This document shows positions 32,947 to 44,212 of a stretch of 64,000 nt of DNA, one piece after another. The position numbers and the translations under genes were made by a program. Each line of letters opens with the position of its first letter. The stretch's first letter is position 1. The DNA is taken from positions 17,534,143 through 17,598,142 of the forward strand of contig JBBMOA010000001.1 in NCBI GenBank assembly GCA_037954235.1. Direction: 5' to 3'. The notes under the pieces are model-generated. The model did no database searches. It was not told where the DNA came from and saw only the letters and a program-made list of their open reading frames with translations. This DNA is from Aulostomus chinensis. Its lineage: Eukaryota > Chordata > Actinopteri > Syngnathiformes > Aulostomidae.

Positions 32947-33385
32947 CATGTGAAGCTCCTCCCCCCAGCTCCAGATGGACAGACAGACATGAGAGTGGCC
33001 AGGAAGCAAAGAAGTGTTGTGCTCCTCTCCAGTGCTCTGGTGTTGTTGTGTTCTTCTCAGCTCCATCATGAAGACCTGCTGGCACTGGGCGCTGGTGGAA
33101 GTTTGCAGCTCTCACTGGAAAGTCCTGAGGCTCCTCCCACTCTGAAGCAGGCAGTTGCTCCCAGCCAGCCCACACTTTCACTCTCTGGTGTAGGAGTGAA
33201 GAACAAAATCAGAATCAAGAACCATCACTCTTTCATTGGGGCTCCTTTCTCCTTGTTCTGATCCAGAAACTCAACAGCTTCTATCATTGATTTGACAGGA
33301 AATGTTGATGACACACTGGGATTTTTGTTCTCCTGCTGTCACTGTCAAGTGCCAGTTCAGATGTACTTGACGTTACAGAAAATCC
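32947..33385 (+). other. Inserted segment with a signal-peptide-like small frame
   Basis: This sequence is absent from the related unit at 53066-53090. A plus-strand frame from about 32989 begins MRVARKQRSVVLLSSALVLL, shaped like a signal peptide (basic n-region, hydrophobic core), and continues for about 70 residues to an apparent end near 33260. No family is recognised; it may be chance. Confidence 0.2.
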
Positions 33386-33715
33386 AGCACGGTGGTACAG
33401 TGGTCAGCACTGTGGCCTCACAGCAAGAAGGTTCCAGGTTCCAGTCCCGGCTCCAGCACAGGATCTTTCTGTGTGGAGTCTGCATGTTCTCCCTGTTCCT
33501 GTGTGGGTTCTCTCTGGTACTCCAGCTTCCTCCCACAGTCCAAAGACATCAAGAGAGGACGAGGCTGACTGATACTCTAAATTGACTGTAGGTGTGAATG
33601 GTTGTCTGTCTCTATGTGTTGGTCCTGTGATGGACTGGTGACCTGTCCAGGATGAACCCCGCCCCTTGACCAATGTCAGCTGTGATAGGCTCCACCCCCC
33701 CATGAACCTTAACAG
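33386..33715 (+). mobile_element. tRNA-derived SINE
   Basis: Head AGCACGGTGGTACAGTGGTC, body with the TCTGTGTGGAGTCTGCATGT phrase, and tail TGTGATAGGCTCCACCCCCC. Same family as 21997-22371. Confidence 0.85.
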
Positions 33716-33913
33716 ATAATCAGTGGAGAAATGGAAATTTAGCTGCTATGTTGAATCAGAAAAACCTTTTGAAGTCTACTTTTGCTTCAGTCAGAAAGTG
33801 GACTGTTGTTAACTCACAATGGTTGGTGATTGTGGAGGAAGACAAAATCCTTATGAAGCTCTTTTTAACAGACACACATTTCTAAGACGCAGGTTCATTT
33901 TATTTTGTTCTTC

Positions 33914-33985
33914 TAGCAGAGGATGGTTTCGATCCATCGACCTCTGAGTTATGGGCCCAGCACGCTTCCTCTGCTCCTCTCTGCT
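33914..33985 (-). tRNA. tRNA-iMet-like gene (CAT), probable pseudogene
   Basis: 72 nt with paired acceptor AGCAGAG/CTCTGCT, anticodon CAT in loop CCCATAA, and intact T-arm GGTCGATGGATCGAAACC. The D-arm/A box is changed (AGGAGCAGAGG instead of TGGCGCAGCGG), including the base at position 8, so transcription and folding are doubtful. Confidence 0.75.
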
Positions 33986-34027
33986 CTACCATTGATGGTG
34001 CCAGGAGGCCTAAAAACACACAAACAC

Positions 34028-34560
34028 CATTCAATCCAGGACCTTGGAGCCTAAACTGAAGCTCCATCACACGGTGGCTCTGCTGGGGCTCCCACAGGTG
34101 AGTGAGGCTGAGCTCCAGTCTGCTCTGAGGAGGCAGCAGACATCTGCACCACTCAGAGGTTTGGTTGGTGGCTTTGACAAAATCCCAACAAACTCAAATC
34201 CTGTTGAAGCAGGAAGTTCTAGTTGAACTCTCATCCACGTCACATGACCAAGAAAACCTCCTCTTTCATTCAGACCAGAACAGACAAACATAGAAACATT
34301 GTTTCAGCTTCTGATCAAACAATAACATGTTCTTGATTGTTTGTCATGTTCTATTAATCAGACTGATGATCTCTGGATGTTCTAGGAGGTGTGTCTGTTT
34401 CTGATGAAGCCTGTTTGGTCTGGGGGGGTTAAGATGGTGGGGGCTGTTTCAGTTCTAGTGCTGAAGGCTTTCACCATGACAGTCAGACTCTCCTCTGTCC
34501 TTCATGGTCCCTCAAATGTGCAGTGGACCTCACAAACTGAATTTAGCCTGAAAACTCTTC
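34028..34560. other. Unassigned segment with exon-like start
   Basis: A short plus-strand frame (34044-34226) contains a donor-like CACAG|GTGAGT near 34098. No domain or family is recognised, and nothing else is visible. Confidence 0.2.
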
Positions 34561-34581
34561 ATGAAAAGCAGGTGCCTCAGA

Positions 34582-34655
34582 GTCTCTGTGGCGCAATCGG
34601 TCAGCGCGCTCGGCTGTTAACCGAGAGGCTGGTGGTTCAAGCCCACCCAGGGACG
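34582..34655 (+). tRNA. tRNA-Asn (GTT)
   Basis: 74 nt with acceptor GTCTCTG/CAGGGAC (one G:U), canonical A box TGGCGCAATCGG, anticodon loop CTGTTAA carrying GTT, and B box GGTTCAAGCCC, which fits the consensus. Probably functional. A deleted inverted copy lies at 37226-37283. Confidence 0.92.
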
Positions 34656-34984
34656 ATGAGCAGGCTCTACTGGTGCTTAGGAGTCGCTGTGTTAATGATC
34701 TGAATGTGGACGGACAGATTGACCCTCCACAGCAGACGCCTGTTACAGATCTCTTGATGAGACGCTTCAGTCTTCTGTTTAGTCGTCGTGTGTCATGCAG
34801 TGTTGAGGAGGCCTGCTGGCTGTGGGTAAAGTGGGGGCTCAGAGTTTGTGGAGTCGGCTCTGGAATGAAGGGGGTCACTGTTTGGTTCTCAGATGCTCCA
34901 GCTCAGGTTAGCGAGGTGGTGGAGAAATGAATGAGAGCTCTGCCAGCTGGAGCCTCTTGGGTCCCGGGAGGCTTCACTCCTGGA

Positions 34985-35800
34985 GGTGGAAATGGTGAGG
35001 AGTTTTAAAATCTGCTCCTCTTTCACGCTGACTTGTTTTCTTGGGTTCCCTCTTTTATTCATGTGTGATTTTAGTCTCAGCTCTCTAAACCTGAATGGAG
35101 CCAGAACCCATTCTAAAAGAGCTGCTCTTTTATTCTCCTGGAGATCAAGAGGATCCTGCCATGTTTGTCCAGGAGACCCACAGCACAACAGTCAGTGAAT
35201 GGGGATGCAGGCAGACTTTTAATGGGGGTCATTTGAAGTCCCAAGTCCAGTTGGAGCAGAGGGTGGAGTTTGATTCTCCAGGAGTTTTTGTTGTTTTTTT
35301 TTACCAGTTTCTTTTGGTTTGGAGGAAATCATTCCAGGTGTATGAAAGAAGGTGAGAGCAACTTTGGAAAATGTTCAACTGGTGTTTTTAAATGTCTTTG
35401 CACCAACAAATGGTGGACAGGACAGCTTTTGAGACATTTTAATGCCACCGTTCAACAGTGAATCTGCTGGTTTCCTGTTTTTAGGAGCTGATGGGAGCTG
35501 CACAGAGAAGCTCTTTGAGACAGGAACCATTCAGAGCTCCACCCTGCTTCTTCCAGCAGGATCCACAGATCCACCAACACACCAGCTGTTTGATGTGTGG
35601 AGGCTTTTGACCAGGATTCCTGGACAGCACAGCTGGACTCACTCAACAGCTAACTTGTTAGCACCGACTAGACAGGAGTGCTTCTATGGTTTTACTCAGT
35701 GGTTCAATATTTTTAAGAGATGTCCCATTCAGCCTGTGGGTTTGAGTGATCACTCTTCAGTCTCCTGTTCTGTTTTATTAAAATATTCATTGAAAAGCTC
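34985..35800 (+). pseudogene. L1-type LINE ORF2 endonuclease remnant
   Basis: The plus strand, across frame shifts, reads SLSSLNLNGARTHSKRAAL, then DPAMFVQETHSTTVSEW, and later YGFTQWFNIFKRC and PVGLSDHSSVSCSVLLK. These are the N-terminal (LNxNGxR), QETHS and SDHS blocks of an apurinic-like endonuclease of the L1/Tx1 group. Stops and frame shifts show decay. A partner copy in the opposite orientation is at 36420-37010. Confidence 0.75.
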
Positions 35801-35802
35801 CT

Positions 35803-35803
<1 letters not shown>

Positions 35804-35836
<33 letters not shown>

Positions 35837-35864
35837 GACAGAGAGAGACAGAGACAGAGAGAGA
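35804..35864. repeat. (AG)n microsatellite
   Basis: Imperfect GA/GACA run. Confidence 0.95.
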
Positions 35865-35989
35865 GGCTCAAACTGATCTCAAAATTTACTTCAAAATTCT
35901 TTGATTATAATCATTTTTACTCCTTGATAGATTCATCACTACAGTGTCATAGAGGGTCCATTACTATTGCAGTATATTAAAGAATATAA

Positions 35990-36420
35990 TGGGTTGGGCC
36001 TGTGGCTGTTTCCTGGGGGAGGGGTGGCTTGGGGCTCCCTGTGTTCTGGGGGTTTCTGGGTGCTCTGGTGGCCTGGTCCTGACCTGCCTGCCTATCCTGG
36101 ACTGGGGGCATGTTGTCCTGGTCCCCCACATCAGCTACAGCCAGCTACCCACGGCATCCAAGACAAACCGTAGCACACACATACACATACACACATGTAT
36201 ACACACATACACGCATGGAGCGCACAACTGACCCATAATCACACACTCAGACATTTATCTTAAAATGATATTAAACCAAATGGTAAATCTGCACTGGAAA
36301 TTCTGCAACCAATGTTTTTCTTTTTTTCTGTTGTTATTGTTTTTGTTTGTTTTTCTCCTATTGCCCCCCCCCCTTGTCCTCCCTGTCCTGTCCCTGCTCT
36401 CTCTTCCTGTCCTCTCCTGA
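35990..36420. other. LINE 3'-UTR-like sequence
   Basis: G-rich text (TGGGTTTCTGGGTGCTCTGG-like), a CACATACACACA run (36170-36215) and a poly-C/T stretch (36360-36400). This composition is seen in 3' ends of fish LINEs, but no diagnostic match was made. Confidence 0.3.
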
Positions 36421-37010
36421 GTCTCAGTCCGGTAGCTTCATCAATGAACCAACACCATTCCTAATAAAGTTCAACACAGATGGGGATAGGAGGAGTTTAT
36501 CAGGTTCCTCCTTAGCAGAGTAGAACTGCTTCAGTCCAACAAAGCACCAGGAACATGGATGCTGCTGCTGAACAGGACAGGTTAAAAAAAATAAAAAAAT
36601 GAAAACACCAGTTGAACATTTTCCAAAGTTGCTCTCACTTTCTTTCAAACACCTGGAATGATTTCCTCCAAACCAAAAGAAACTGGTGAAAAAAACAACA
36701 ACAAAAACTCCTGGAGAATCAAACTCCACCCTCTGCTCCAACTGGACTTGGGACTTCAAATGACCCCCATTAAAAGCCTGCCTGCATCCCCAGTCACTGA
36801 CTGTTGTGCTGTGGGTCTCCTGGACAAACATGGCAGGATCCTCTTGATTTCCAGGAGTTTAAAAGAGCAGCTCTTTTAAAATGGGTTCTGGCTCCATTCA
36901 GGTTTAGAGAGCTGAGACTAAAATCACACATGAATAAAAGAGGGAACCCAAGAAAACAAGTCAGCGTAAAAGAGGAGCAGATTTTAAAACTCCTCACCAT
37001 TTCCACCTCC
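36420..37010 (-). pseudogene. L1-type LINE ORF2 endonuclease remnant, inverted partner
   Basis: The minus strand repeats the blocks of the 34985-35340 copy (SLSSLNLNGARTHFKRAAL, MFVQETHSTTVSDW, FNGGHLKSQVQLEQRVEF) with few differences and then diverges. With the tRNA-Asn pair outside it, it forms an inner inverted repeat. Confidence 0.75.
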
Positions 37011-37225
37011 AGGAGTGAAGCCTCCCGGGACCCAAGAGGCTCCAGCTGGCAGAGCTCTCACCTGCGTCTGCTGTGGACGGTCAATCTGTCCGTCCACATT
37101 CAGATCATCGATGCAGCGACTCTGCTCGGATCAAACTACTGAGGATGAAACAGACCAATGTTGACATCAAGTAGCAACTCAGCAGCTGATCAACAGAGTC
37201 CTCAGCACCAGTAGAGCCTGGTCCT

Positions 37226-37283
37226 GGTCCCTGGGGGGCTCCAACCACCAGCCTCTCTGTTAACAGCCGAGCGCCACAGAGAC
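37226..37283 (-). pseudogene. tRNA-Asn pseudogene with D-arm deletion
   Basis: The minus strand starts GTCTCTGTGGCGCTCGGCTG, showing loss of 13 nt of D-arm relative to 34582-34655. Its anticodon loop still holds GTT, but the T-arm is altered (GGTTGGAGCCCCCC). Confidence 0.85.
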
Positions 37284-37320
37284 TCTGAGTCTGTGAGGTT
37301 TGTGTCGTTCTGGTTCCACT

Positions 37321-38157
37321 TTTCCTGCCTCTGCTGTCTTTTTTCAGGTCTTCTTGATGGTCCGGCTTCTTCTACCTCATCAAGGGAGTGAGCAAAAGAA
37401 ATTTACAATCCATACCAGGCAGAACACCAACAAAACACTTCTTTCTTCACAGTTTCAACATTTGTGATAAATTTCCACCCAACAAACAAACAACTTAACA
37501 GACAACATTCACCTATAAAGTTTTATACATTTATTAAACAATAAAAGACAACTGATTATGAAAAATATTATAAAAACACAGCTCTGACATCATCAAAATA
37601 ACCTCAAAACTGTCACTGACACAAAGAGTAAAATAATCAAGAACCATTAATTTATTCAAAACAAAAACAGATTTGAAGATGAAAGAACACACAACATAAT
37701 TTTAACTGAAGAGAAACAAAAAAACATTCCTCTTTTCTGCCTCCACCTCTACCACCTTCTCTTCATTCTTCTAGTATTTATAAACGTGCAATATTCTTTT
37801 CAAATATATTTCTCTATATTTTGGTTTTCTAAGAGAGGCTTTGATGTCTGCTTTGATGTCTAAACTCTGACTCTGATGTCATTGGTGCTGACTGAATTCT
37901 ACCCCCTGACAGACTGGGAAGGCTCCTATTGGTGATGTCATCATAAATAAATGGAGGTCTTGTCTCAGTGTCAGGAACCAATCAGAGCAGCCTCCTCCTG
38001 ACTAAACAGCTCTACTCATCAAGCCCCTGACCCCAGACTCTTCTTGGTGAACTGATCAGAGATCAGATTAGTAGAGAAGCAGTGACACAAAGGGAAACTT
38101 CCTCATTTCCTGAACGCAGCTTCATCAAACAGAGCAATGCTAACTGTTCACCTGCAG
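37321..38157. repeat. Left half of an inverted pair around the zinc-finger region
   Basis: 37321-37385 pairs inverted with 44699-44766, and 37960-38157 pairs inverted with 44213-44410. The intervening 37386-37959 has no partner and contains the CCAAT/CRE/TATA-like module (37925-37955) plus AT-rich sequence. Confidence 0.75.
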
Positions 38158-38439
38158 CAGTGATGTCATCAGGACAGGAAGTTGATCAGACATGGGAACT
38201 TTGACTCAGATCAACCAGGGAGGGAGGAGTTCTCAGAGTTTGATTGTGCTGATGAATCATCAGAACTCTCCATCACGCCGTGGTCTCAGCGTTGGACCTG
38301 AAGTCCCAGGCTTCAAGGGTTCTCCCCAAACTCTCAGGGTGGGTCTGACCACATCTGAAGGAAGTAATTCCACCAGTATTAAACTCAATGCCATGTCTCC
38401 CTACTACAGAGATCCCTGATTCTGAGTTGAGTCCTTGAA

Positions 38440-39450
38440 GGCAGCTGTCATGAAACCACTGCTTCAGAAGCCTCCTCTAGACCCTGAGGTTCTCGCCAAC
38501 TCCAGACTGATAGCTAACCTCCCCTTTCTCTCTAACGTCCTGGAGAAAGCAGTTGGTAATCAGCTGAGTGACTTCCTACATGACAAGAGTTGATTTGAGG
38601 GGTTCAGTCTGGTTTTAGAGCCCAGCCCAGCACAGAGACAGCGCTGTAGAAACTACTAACTACCTTTAATTCATCAGATCATGGCTTTGTGTCTGTACTC
38701 GTCCTGTTAGACCTCAGTGCTGCCTTTGACACAATTGACCATCAAATCCTGCCACAGAGACTTGAACACTTCAACACTTCCTTTAGGTCATGTTATTCAA
38801 AAACACTCCATACATTTCCATGGTTACACAGATGATACTCAATTATATTCATCAATAAAGTTGGATGAAGGCCAACAGTTATCCAAACTACAAACATGCA
38901 TTCCAGACCTGAAGGCCTGGATGACTTGTAACTTTTTACTGTTCAACTCTGATAAGACAGAAGTTCTTGTGCTTGGCCCCAAACCCTTAGAGGCCCATTT
39001 TCTAGTGATATCACTGCTCTGGATGGCATCACTATGGCCTCCAGCAGCACAGTTAAGAACTTAGGGAGTTCAATTTGGTCAGGAGTTGTACTTCAATTCC
39101 CACATTAAACAAATTTCAAGGACCGCCTTTTTTCATCAACACACTATCTCAAAAATTAGACACATTCCATCCCAAGATGATGCTAAAAAAAATAGTCCAT
39201 GTATTTGTTACTTCTAAGCTGGATGGTTGTAATTCTTTATAATCAGGCTGCACTAACAAGTGGTTGAAGACTCTGCAGCTGGTCCAGAATGCAGCTGCAA
39301 GCGAACTGACAGGAACTAGGAAGAGCGACCACATCACCCAAGTCTTAGCTTTGCTGCACTGGCCTCCAGTAAAATCCAGAGTAGTGTTTAAAATCCTCCT
39401 CCCTTTGAAGCTCTTCAAGAACAGTTCTGACACAAAACAAACTGAAGGTG
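38440..39450 (+). pseudogene. LINE reverse transcriptase remnant
   Basis: Across frame shifts the plus strand shows the order of LINE RT motifs: ANSRLIANLPFLSNVLEKAV, LVLLDLSAAFDTIDHQIL, YTDDTQLYSSI (the catalytic YxDD box), LKAWMTCNFLLFNSDKTEVL, then LQLVQNAAASELTGTRKSDH and ALLHWPPVKSRVVFKIL. This matches the Jockey/L2/Rex-type clades of fish. A run of internal sequence between the AFDTIDH and YTDD blocks is deleted, so it is inactive. Confidence 0.85.
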
Positions 39451-39737
39451 TGTTCTTGTATTATTATTTTGAACGATTGCAGGGATTTGTTTTTGCAGCA
39501 TCAAAATGTGATCCAGTTTTGGCGCACACCGCTCATTAGCTCCCAATACACCGGTTGAACTGAAAAGTCACGTGGAATCTCATGTCTTTTGGAGGGTGGG
39601 GAAATGTTCATTCCTCCTAGTTGGAGGCACCTGGGCCCATATTTGGTTCATCATTGTGTTGTTTTTTTTTTTTGTTAAATACATTCATTATTTGGCTTTC
39701 AACCTGCATCTCCCACACTTTTGTTACAGCTTCAATG
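39451..39737. other. 3' flank of the zinc-finger gene
   Basis: AT-rich sequence between the LINE remnant and the zinc-finger stop codon. No clear AATAAA on the minus strand was found close to the stop. Confidence 0.3.
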
Positions 39738-42700
39738 TCATGCTTTGACAAATGGTTTCTCCCCAGTGTGCGTTCTTAAGTGTCTTTTCCAATTTCCCTT
39801 GACTGAGAATCTTTTACCACAAACTGAGCAGGGGAATGGTTTTTCCCCAGTGTGCGTTCTCATGTGTTTTGTCAGATTTCCCTTTTCTGACCATTTTTTG
39901 CCACAAACTGTGCAGGTTAAGGGTTTCTCCCCAGTGTGCATTCTCATGTGTTTTGTCAGGTGTCGCTTTTCTGAGAATCTTTTGCCACAAACGGGGCAAG
40001 GGAGTGGTTTCTCCCCACTGTGCGTGCTCATATGTGATTTCAGATGTCCCTTAACAGAGAATGTTTTGCCACAAAGGGAGCAGGGGAATGGTCTCTCTCC
40101 TGTGTGTGTTCTCATGTGGTTTTTCAGATATCCATTTTCTGGAAATCTTGTGCCACACACTGAGCAAGGGAATGGTTTCTCCCCAGTATGTGTTATCATG
40201 TGTCTTTTCAGATGTCTCTTTTCTAAGAATCTTGTGCCACAAACTGAGCAGAGGAATGGTTTCTCCCCAGTGTGCGTTCTCATGTGGTTTTTCAGATATC
40301 CATTTTCTGAAAATCTTGTGCCACAAATTGAGCAGGGGAATGGTTTCTCCCCAGTGTGTGTTCTCATGTGTCTTTTCAGATGTCTCTTGTCTGAGAATCT
40401 TGTGCCACAAACTGAGCAGGGGAATGGTTTCTCTCCGGTATGTGTTCTCATGTGTGTGGTCAAATATCCCTTTGAGAATCTTTTGCCACAAATTGAGCAA
40501 TGGAATGGTTTCTCCCCAGTGTGTGTTCTCATGTGTTTATCCAAACACTTTCTGTTACTAAAACCTTTACTGCATGTTGAGCACCTAAAGGGACGCTCAT
40601 CCTCACTGACTTCTGTCTCAGATTCAGAAGAGTCTGACATCTGGTCTTCAGTCTGGGGTTGTACAAGTGGATCTGGATCTACCTTGCTGGCTGGTTCTGG
40701 TTCTGGTCCTCCACACTCTTCTCCATCAGCTTCTGTTTTCAGAGGATGAACTGGGCTGCTGCTCAGAGACTCTTCTTTCAAGTTCTCCTCCGTTAGACTC
40801 TGATGAAGCTGTGGGAACTGAGGTTTCTCTTCGTCCCCTTCACTCTTCACAGGGACCAGAGTGAAGGGGAACGTGGTGATATCAGCCTCCTGCTGCCCTT
40901 GAAGCTGCCCTCCCTCCTCACTGGTCCAGAGCTCCTCCCACTCCTCTTTAATGTGGGGGGGCTCTGGGTCCTGCAGCTCAGGGGGAACCTCTTCTTTAAT
41001 CACCAGCAGCTGCTCCACATCTGGAGGACACAAACAGCAACATCAGAAATCTCTTCATTTGACTCTGAAACAGCGGAGCAACAGACAGAAACAGAGATCA
41101 ACTCAATGAAAAGAGACGTCCTGCTACTGACGACCAGTCAGCAAACTGGGAACAGAAACGCTGGCTTCAGATGCTTGGATCAACGTTGTGTCACCCAGGT
41201 CAAAGGTCAAAGGTCCCCTCTGCTGAATGGTTTTGTCCATTCATGATCACATCTGCTAGTTGATTCATCAGTTAATGTCTGACATTTCTTGCACATTTGT
41301 CAGGCTCATCCATTTCAGATCCAGCAAACCTAAATATTTTACAAAGATAAAACACAAGGAAACACAAAATGCAGTTTTTGGTGCCAATGTCATTTAATAA
41401 GGTAAAAAACATCTGAGCCTCCGAAGGCCCATGTGAATAAGTGATTGCCCCCCTGACCCTAACAGCTGGTTGAACCACCTTTTGCAGCAATAACTGCAGT
41501 CAAGTGTTAGCGATAAGAGGCGATGAGTCTTTCACATCGCTGTGGTGGGATTTTGGCCCACTCTTCTGTGCAAAATTGAAAAGATCAATCAGATTGGATG
41601 GTTTTCCGGCATGAACAGCCTTTTTAAGGTCCTGCTACAGCATCTCAATAGGGTTCAGGTCAGGACTTTGACGAGGCCACACCAAAACCCTCATTTTGTT
41701 CTTTTTTAGTCTTTCAGATGTGGACTTGCTGGTGTGCTTCAGATCGTTGTCTTGCTGCAGAACCCAGGTACGCTTCAGCTGGAGGTCTTGAACTGATGGC
41801 CCAACATTCTTTGCCAGGATTTCTTGATAGCGAGCAGAATTCATGGTTGTTCCACAGCTGAGTCAATGCCTATGATATCATTTTACTCTTAATTTGGTGA
41901 ACTTTCTAAACCTCTAATACTGTAATATTGTAGTAGTAACAGTGTGATGGCCTTTTATTTAGAATTGGAAACTCTTCTCATTGTTCTGTGCTGTTGATGA
42001 ATGGTTGATGGTCTTCAAGGTTCCTGTTCATGTTGGAGCACTGGAGGTCTGAACCACTGAGACACTCAAAGAGCTGCATGAGTGACGTCACTTCAAGCTG
42101 GCAGAACGACTCCAGCCAGGGTCCTGCTGAGTGTTGTGATGCTCATGTTTAGCTGTCAAGCTAGCAGCTCTGGACTCACTGATCTGGACTGAAACTGCAT
42201 TGAAATGAAACAACAGAGCTTCACTGGTGTCTGCAGGAGGTTTGCCTTTGGATTTTGTCCCCTAAAGCGACTGTAACGTTGGTTCATTCTGACGGGACTC
42301 ATTTGCATATCATGTGACTTGCTGCAGGAGACAGACTGCTGACGTGTGTGTGTGTGTGTGCGCTGACTGTTTTGATGTTGAGGTGTTAATTGTCATGTTG
42401 TATGCATTTCTTTGGAGGTTTTAAATTAAATCAGTAACAACAGGAAATAAACCAATTGTTTCAGGTCGACTTTGTTTCCTGAGCTCCTAAAACTTCCCTT
42501 TATGTTGGTAACAATGCAGCAGGAGCCTGGTTCACATTCTGGTCCACAAGTTAGCAGCAGTTGGTGATCCAGTGTGAACGTCATTCAGGCGAGGTGTTGT
42601 TGTGGTTCAGTTCAATGGTAACACGCTGCTACTGATTGTTAAGGCAGGGCTTCTTAACAGGACCCAGGAATGAGGGGCCCAGCAGGTCCCTGCGGGGACT

Positions 42701-42968
42701 CACCTGCTCTGTCCAGCCTGACTCGGGGCTTCAGCACGGCATCGAGCAGCAACCTCTGCCGGCGGTTCTCCCGCTCGTACTCCGCCACGGTTTCCTCCAG
42801 CAGAGCCACGATCTGCTCCGCGGCCGCCGCCAGCCGCTCGGTGAGCAGCGCTCTCAGCACCGGGACTCCAGCCGCTGAGTCTCCTTCTCCCAGCTGCAGC
42901 AGGAAGTCTTCAGCGGCGGCGAGGATCCGCTCCTGGACCGACACCCGCAGCAGCTGCGCGGCGCACAT
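39738..42968 (-). CDS. C2H2 zinc-finger protein, ten fingers (two coding exons)
   Basis: Exon 1 is 42704-42968, starting MCAAQLLRVSVQERILAAAE and ending at donor G|GTGAGT. Exon 2 is 39738-41020, after acceptor TCCTCCAG. The splice joins in phase 1 (...LDRA|D|VEQLLVIKEE), giving about 515 residues. The first 88 residues form the helical, Leu/Glu-rich N-terminal module common in fish zinc-finger proteins. Residues 89-232 are acidic (IKEEWEELW, SDSSESETEVSED). Ten C2H2 fingers joined by TGEKPF linkers occupy about 235-510. Finger 2 lacks one residue between its Cys and His pairs. Fingers 3-4 and 5-6 are near duplicates. The protein stops abruptly after a last TGEKPF linker (FVKA). Likely a nuclear sequence-specific DNA-binding regulator, in fish often implicated in repeat silencing. 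Target unknown. Confidence 0.9.
41021..42703 (-). other. Intron of the zinc-finger gene
   Basis: 1683 bp between the donor (GTGAGT at 42698-42703) and the acceptor (AG at 41021-41022). It contains a Tc1-like remnant at 41390-41850 and a short (TG)n run near 42341-42360. Confidence 0.8.
41390..41850 (-). pseudogene. Tc1/mariner transposase C-terminal remnant
   Basis: The minus strand reads MNSARYQEILAKNVGPSVQD, then WVLQQDNDLKHTSKS and VLVWPRQSPDLNPIEML. The QQDND and SPDLNPIE blocks hold the second Asp and final Glu/Asp-type catalytic positions of Tc1 transposases. The N-terminal half is missing, and the remainder (about 41395-41630) is decayed. It sits inside the intron of the zinc-finger gene. 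Confidence 0.8.
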
Positions 42969-43260
42969 GTTGAGGTTCTACCGGCGCCACTCAGCCTTCA
43001 GGAGACAAAGACCGAGGCCGGGGGTTCACGGACTTCTCCTTCTTTCCTTGTTGTGTTCAAAGCTTCCCGCTTCTTCTTCTCGTTTTGTGAAGCGCGTATT
43101 GATGACGTATGTGGTGACGTCCAAAGCCTCGCCAGACGGCAGTGACCACGTGACTGATTCAGGACCTGCTTCTCCGGCTTGGCCTGAGATTCTAAATGTA
43201 AAGCAGTGAAACGCCGTGGTTTCCTCCCTCTGGTTCGCGCGTCTGTTGGAGCTCCACGGC
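42969..43260 (-). promoter_or_regulatory. CpG-rich 5' region of the zinc-finger gene
   Basis: Upstream of the exon 1 ATG, C+G and CpG density are high, continuing from exon 1. Two CRE half-type sites, TGACGTAT (43103) and TGACGTCC (43115), lie about 135-155 bp from the ATG. No TATA box was seen. Confidence 0.5.
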
Positions 43261-44212
43261 AGGAGAAATCGCTTCAAGAAACCCAACAGACTTGATTTGA
43301 AAACGTTGGAAAAACTTCTTTTTTTAATAAAAATTGTAAAATCAAAGCGTCCTCATTCCCATCACTTTCACTGAGACTTTCACATCATGGTCCCATTGTT
43401 CAAAGACATGGAACGATCCAGTATGAACGCAAAGACTTCAATGATCTCATTGTGTTCACGGGTCATCAAATCAGTGTCAGTTCAGTCGGTCAAGCCTGCA
43501 GGGAAGTTTACAGTCCAGCAGGTGTCAGTATTCAGTGACAGTAACACAGTGTCATGGCGTCCACAGGCTTCATGACGCCTCATCCACCCTTCACTCCTGT
43601 CTCGTCCTTGTGTGCTCACTCCAGCCCGTTGATGCACAGTTCCTGCCACAGCCTCTACCTTGTTAATGCAGCCGTGCCTGTCTTGTGTTCTTCAGCCTCT
43701 GAGAGTTTTTGAAAGTTTTATCCGATAGTCTAGATTTAGTGGATACGTTTGCAGCCGTTTGGTTTCTCTGCTCGGAGTACAAGAACATCAACGTCCCTTG
43801 CCGTGAACCCTGCTTCTGTCCTGAGTCTGAGCCTGGTCCTGTCAATCACAATGATCCAATTTTTGGAACTGACCATATCTTTCTTTCAAAAACAAAAGAA
43901 ATCAAGAGAGCGATTCCTCCGTGATGGCATGAAAAGATCTTCCTCACAAACGTGGACGATACAAAGCTCTCTTCCTCTTCATCTCCAATTATTTGACCAA
44001 ATTTGGCCGTCAAACTGGAGAGAAAACTCAGCCCTGTTGAACTCTGGCAGCTTTCCATTTACAAATAACACGTGTCCACGTGACAAAGTGTGTGAGCAGG
44101 AAGGAAGGGAGAAGGGGGGCTGAGAAAATAACAGCAGATCCCTGGATGGAGACCCCGTGCTCTTCTCTCCACCTCTCTTCCTCCCTGCTCTCTCCACCCC
44201 TCTTGAACAACA
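43261..44212. other. Unassigned sequence 5' of the zinc-finger gene
   Basis: No gene or RNA recognised. Overlapping frames near 43709-44123 lack domains. It ends at the inverted repeat starting at 44213. Confidence 0.3.

Noticed and set aside
39721..40749. 342-codon plus-strand frame opposite the zinc-finger exon
   Set aside because: Antisense shadow of tandem zinc-finger repeats; the periodic CFVRFPFS-like text mirrors the finger period.
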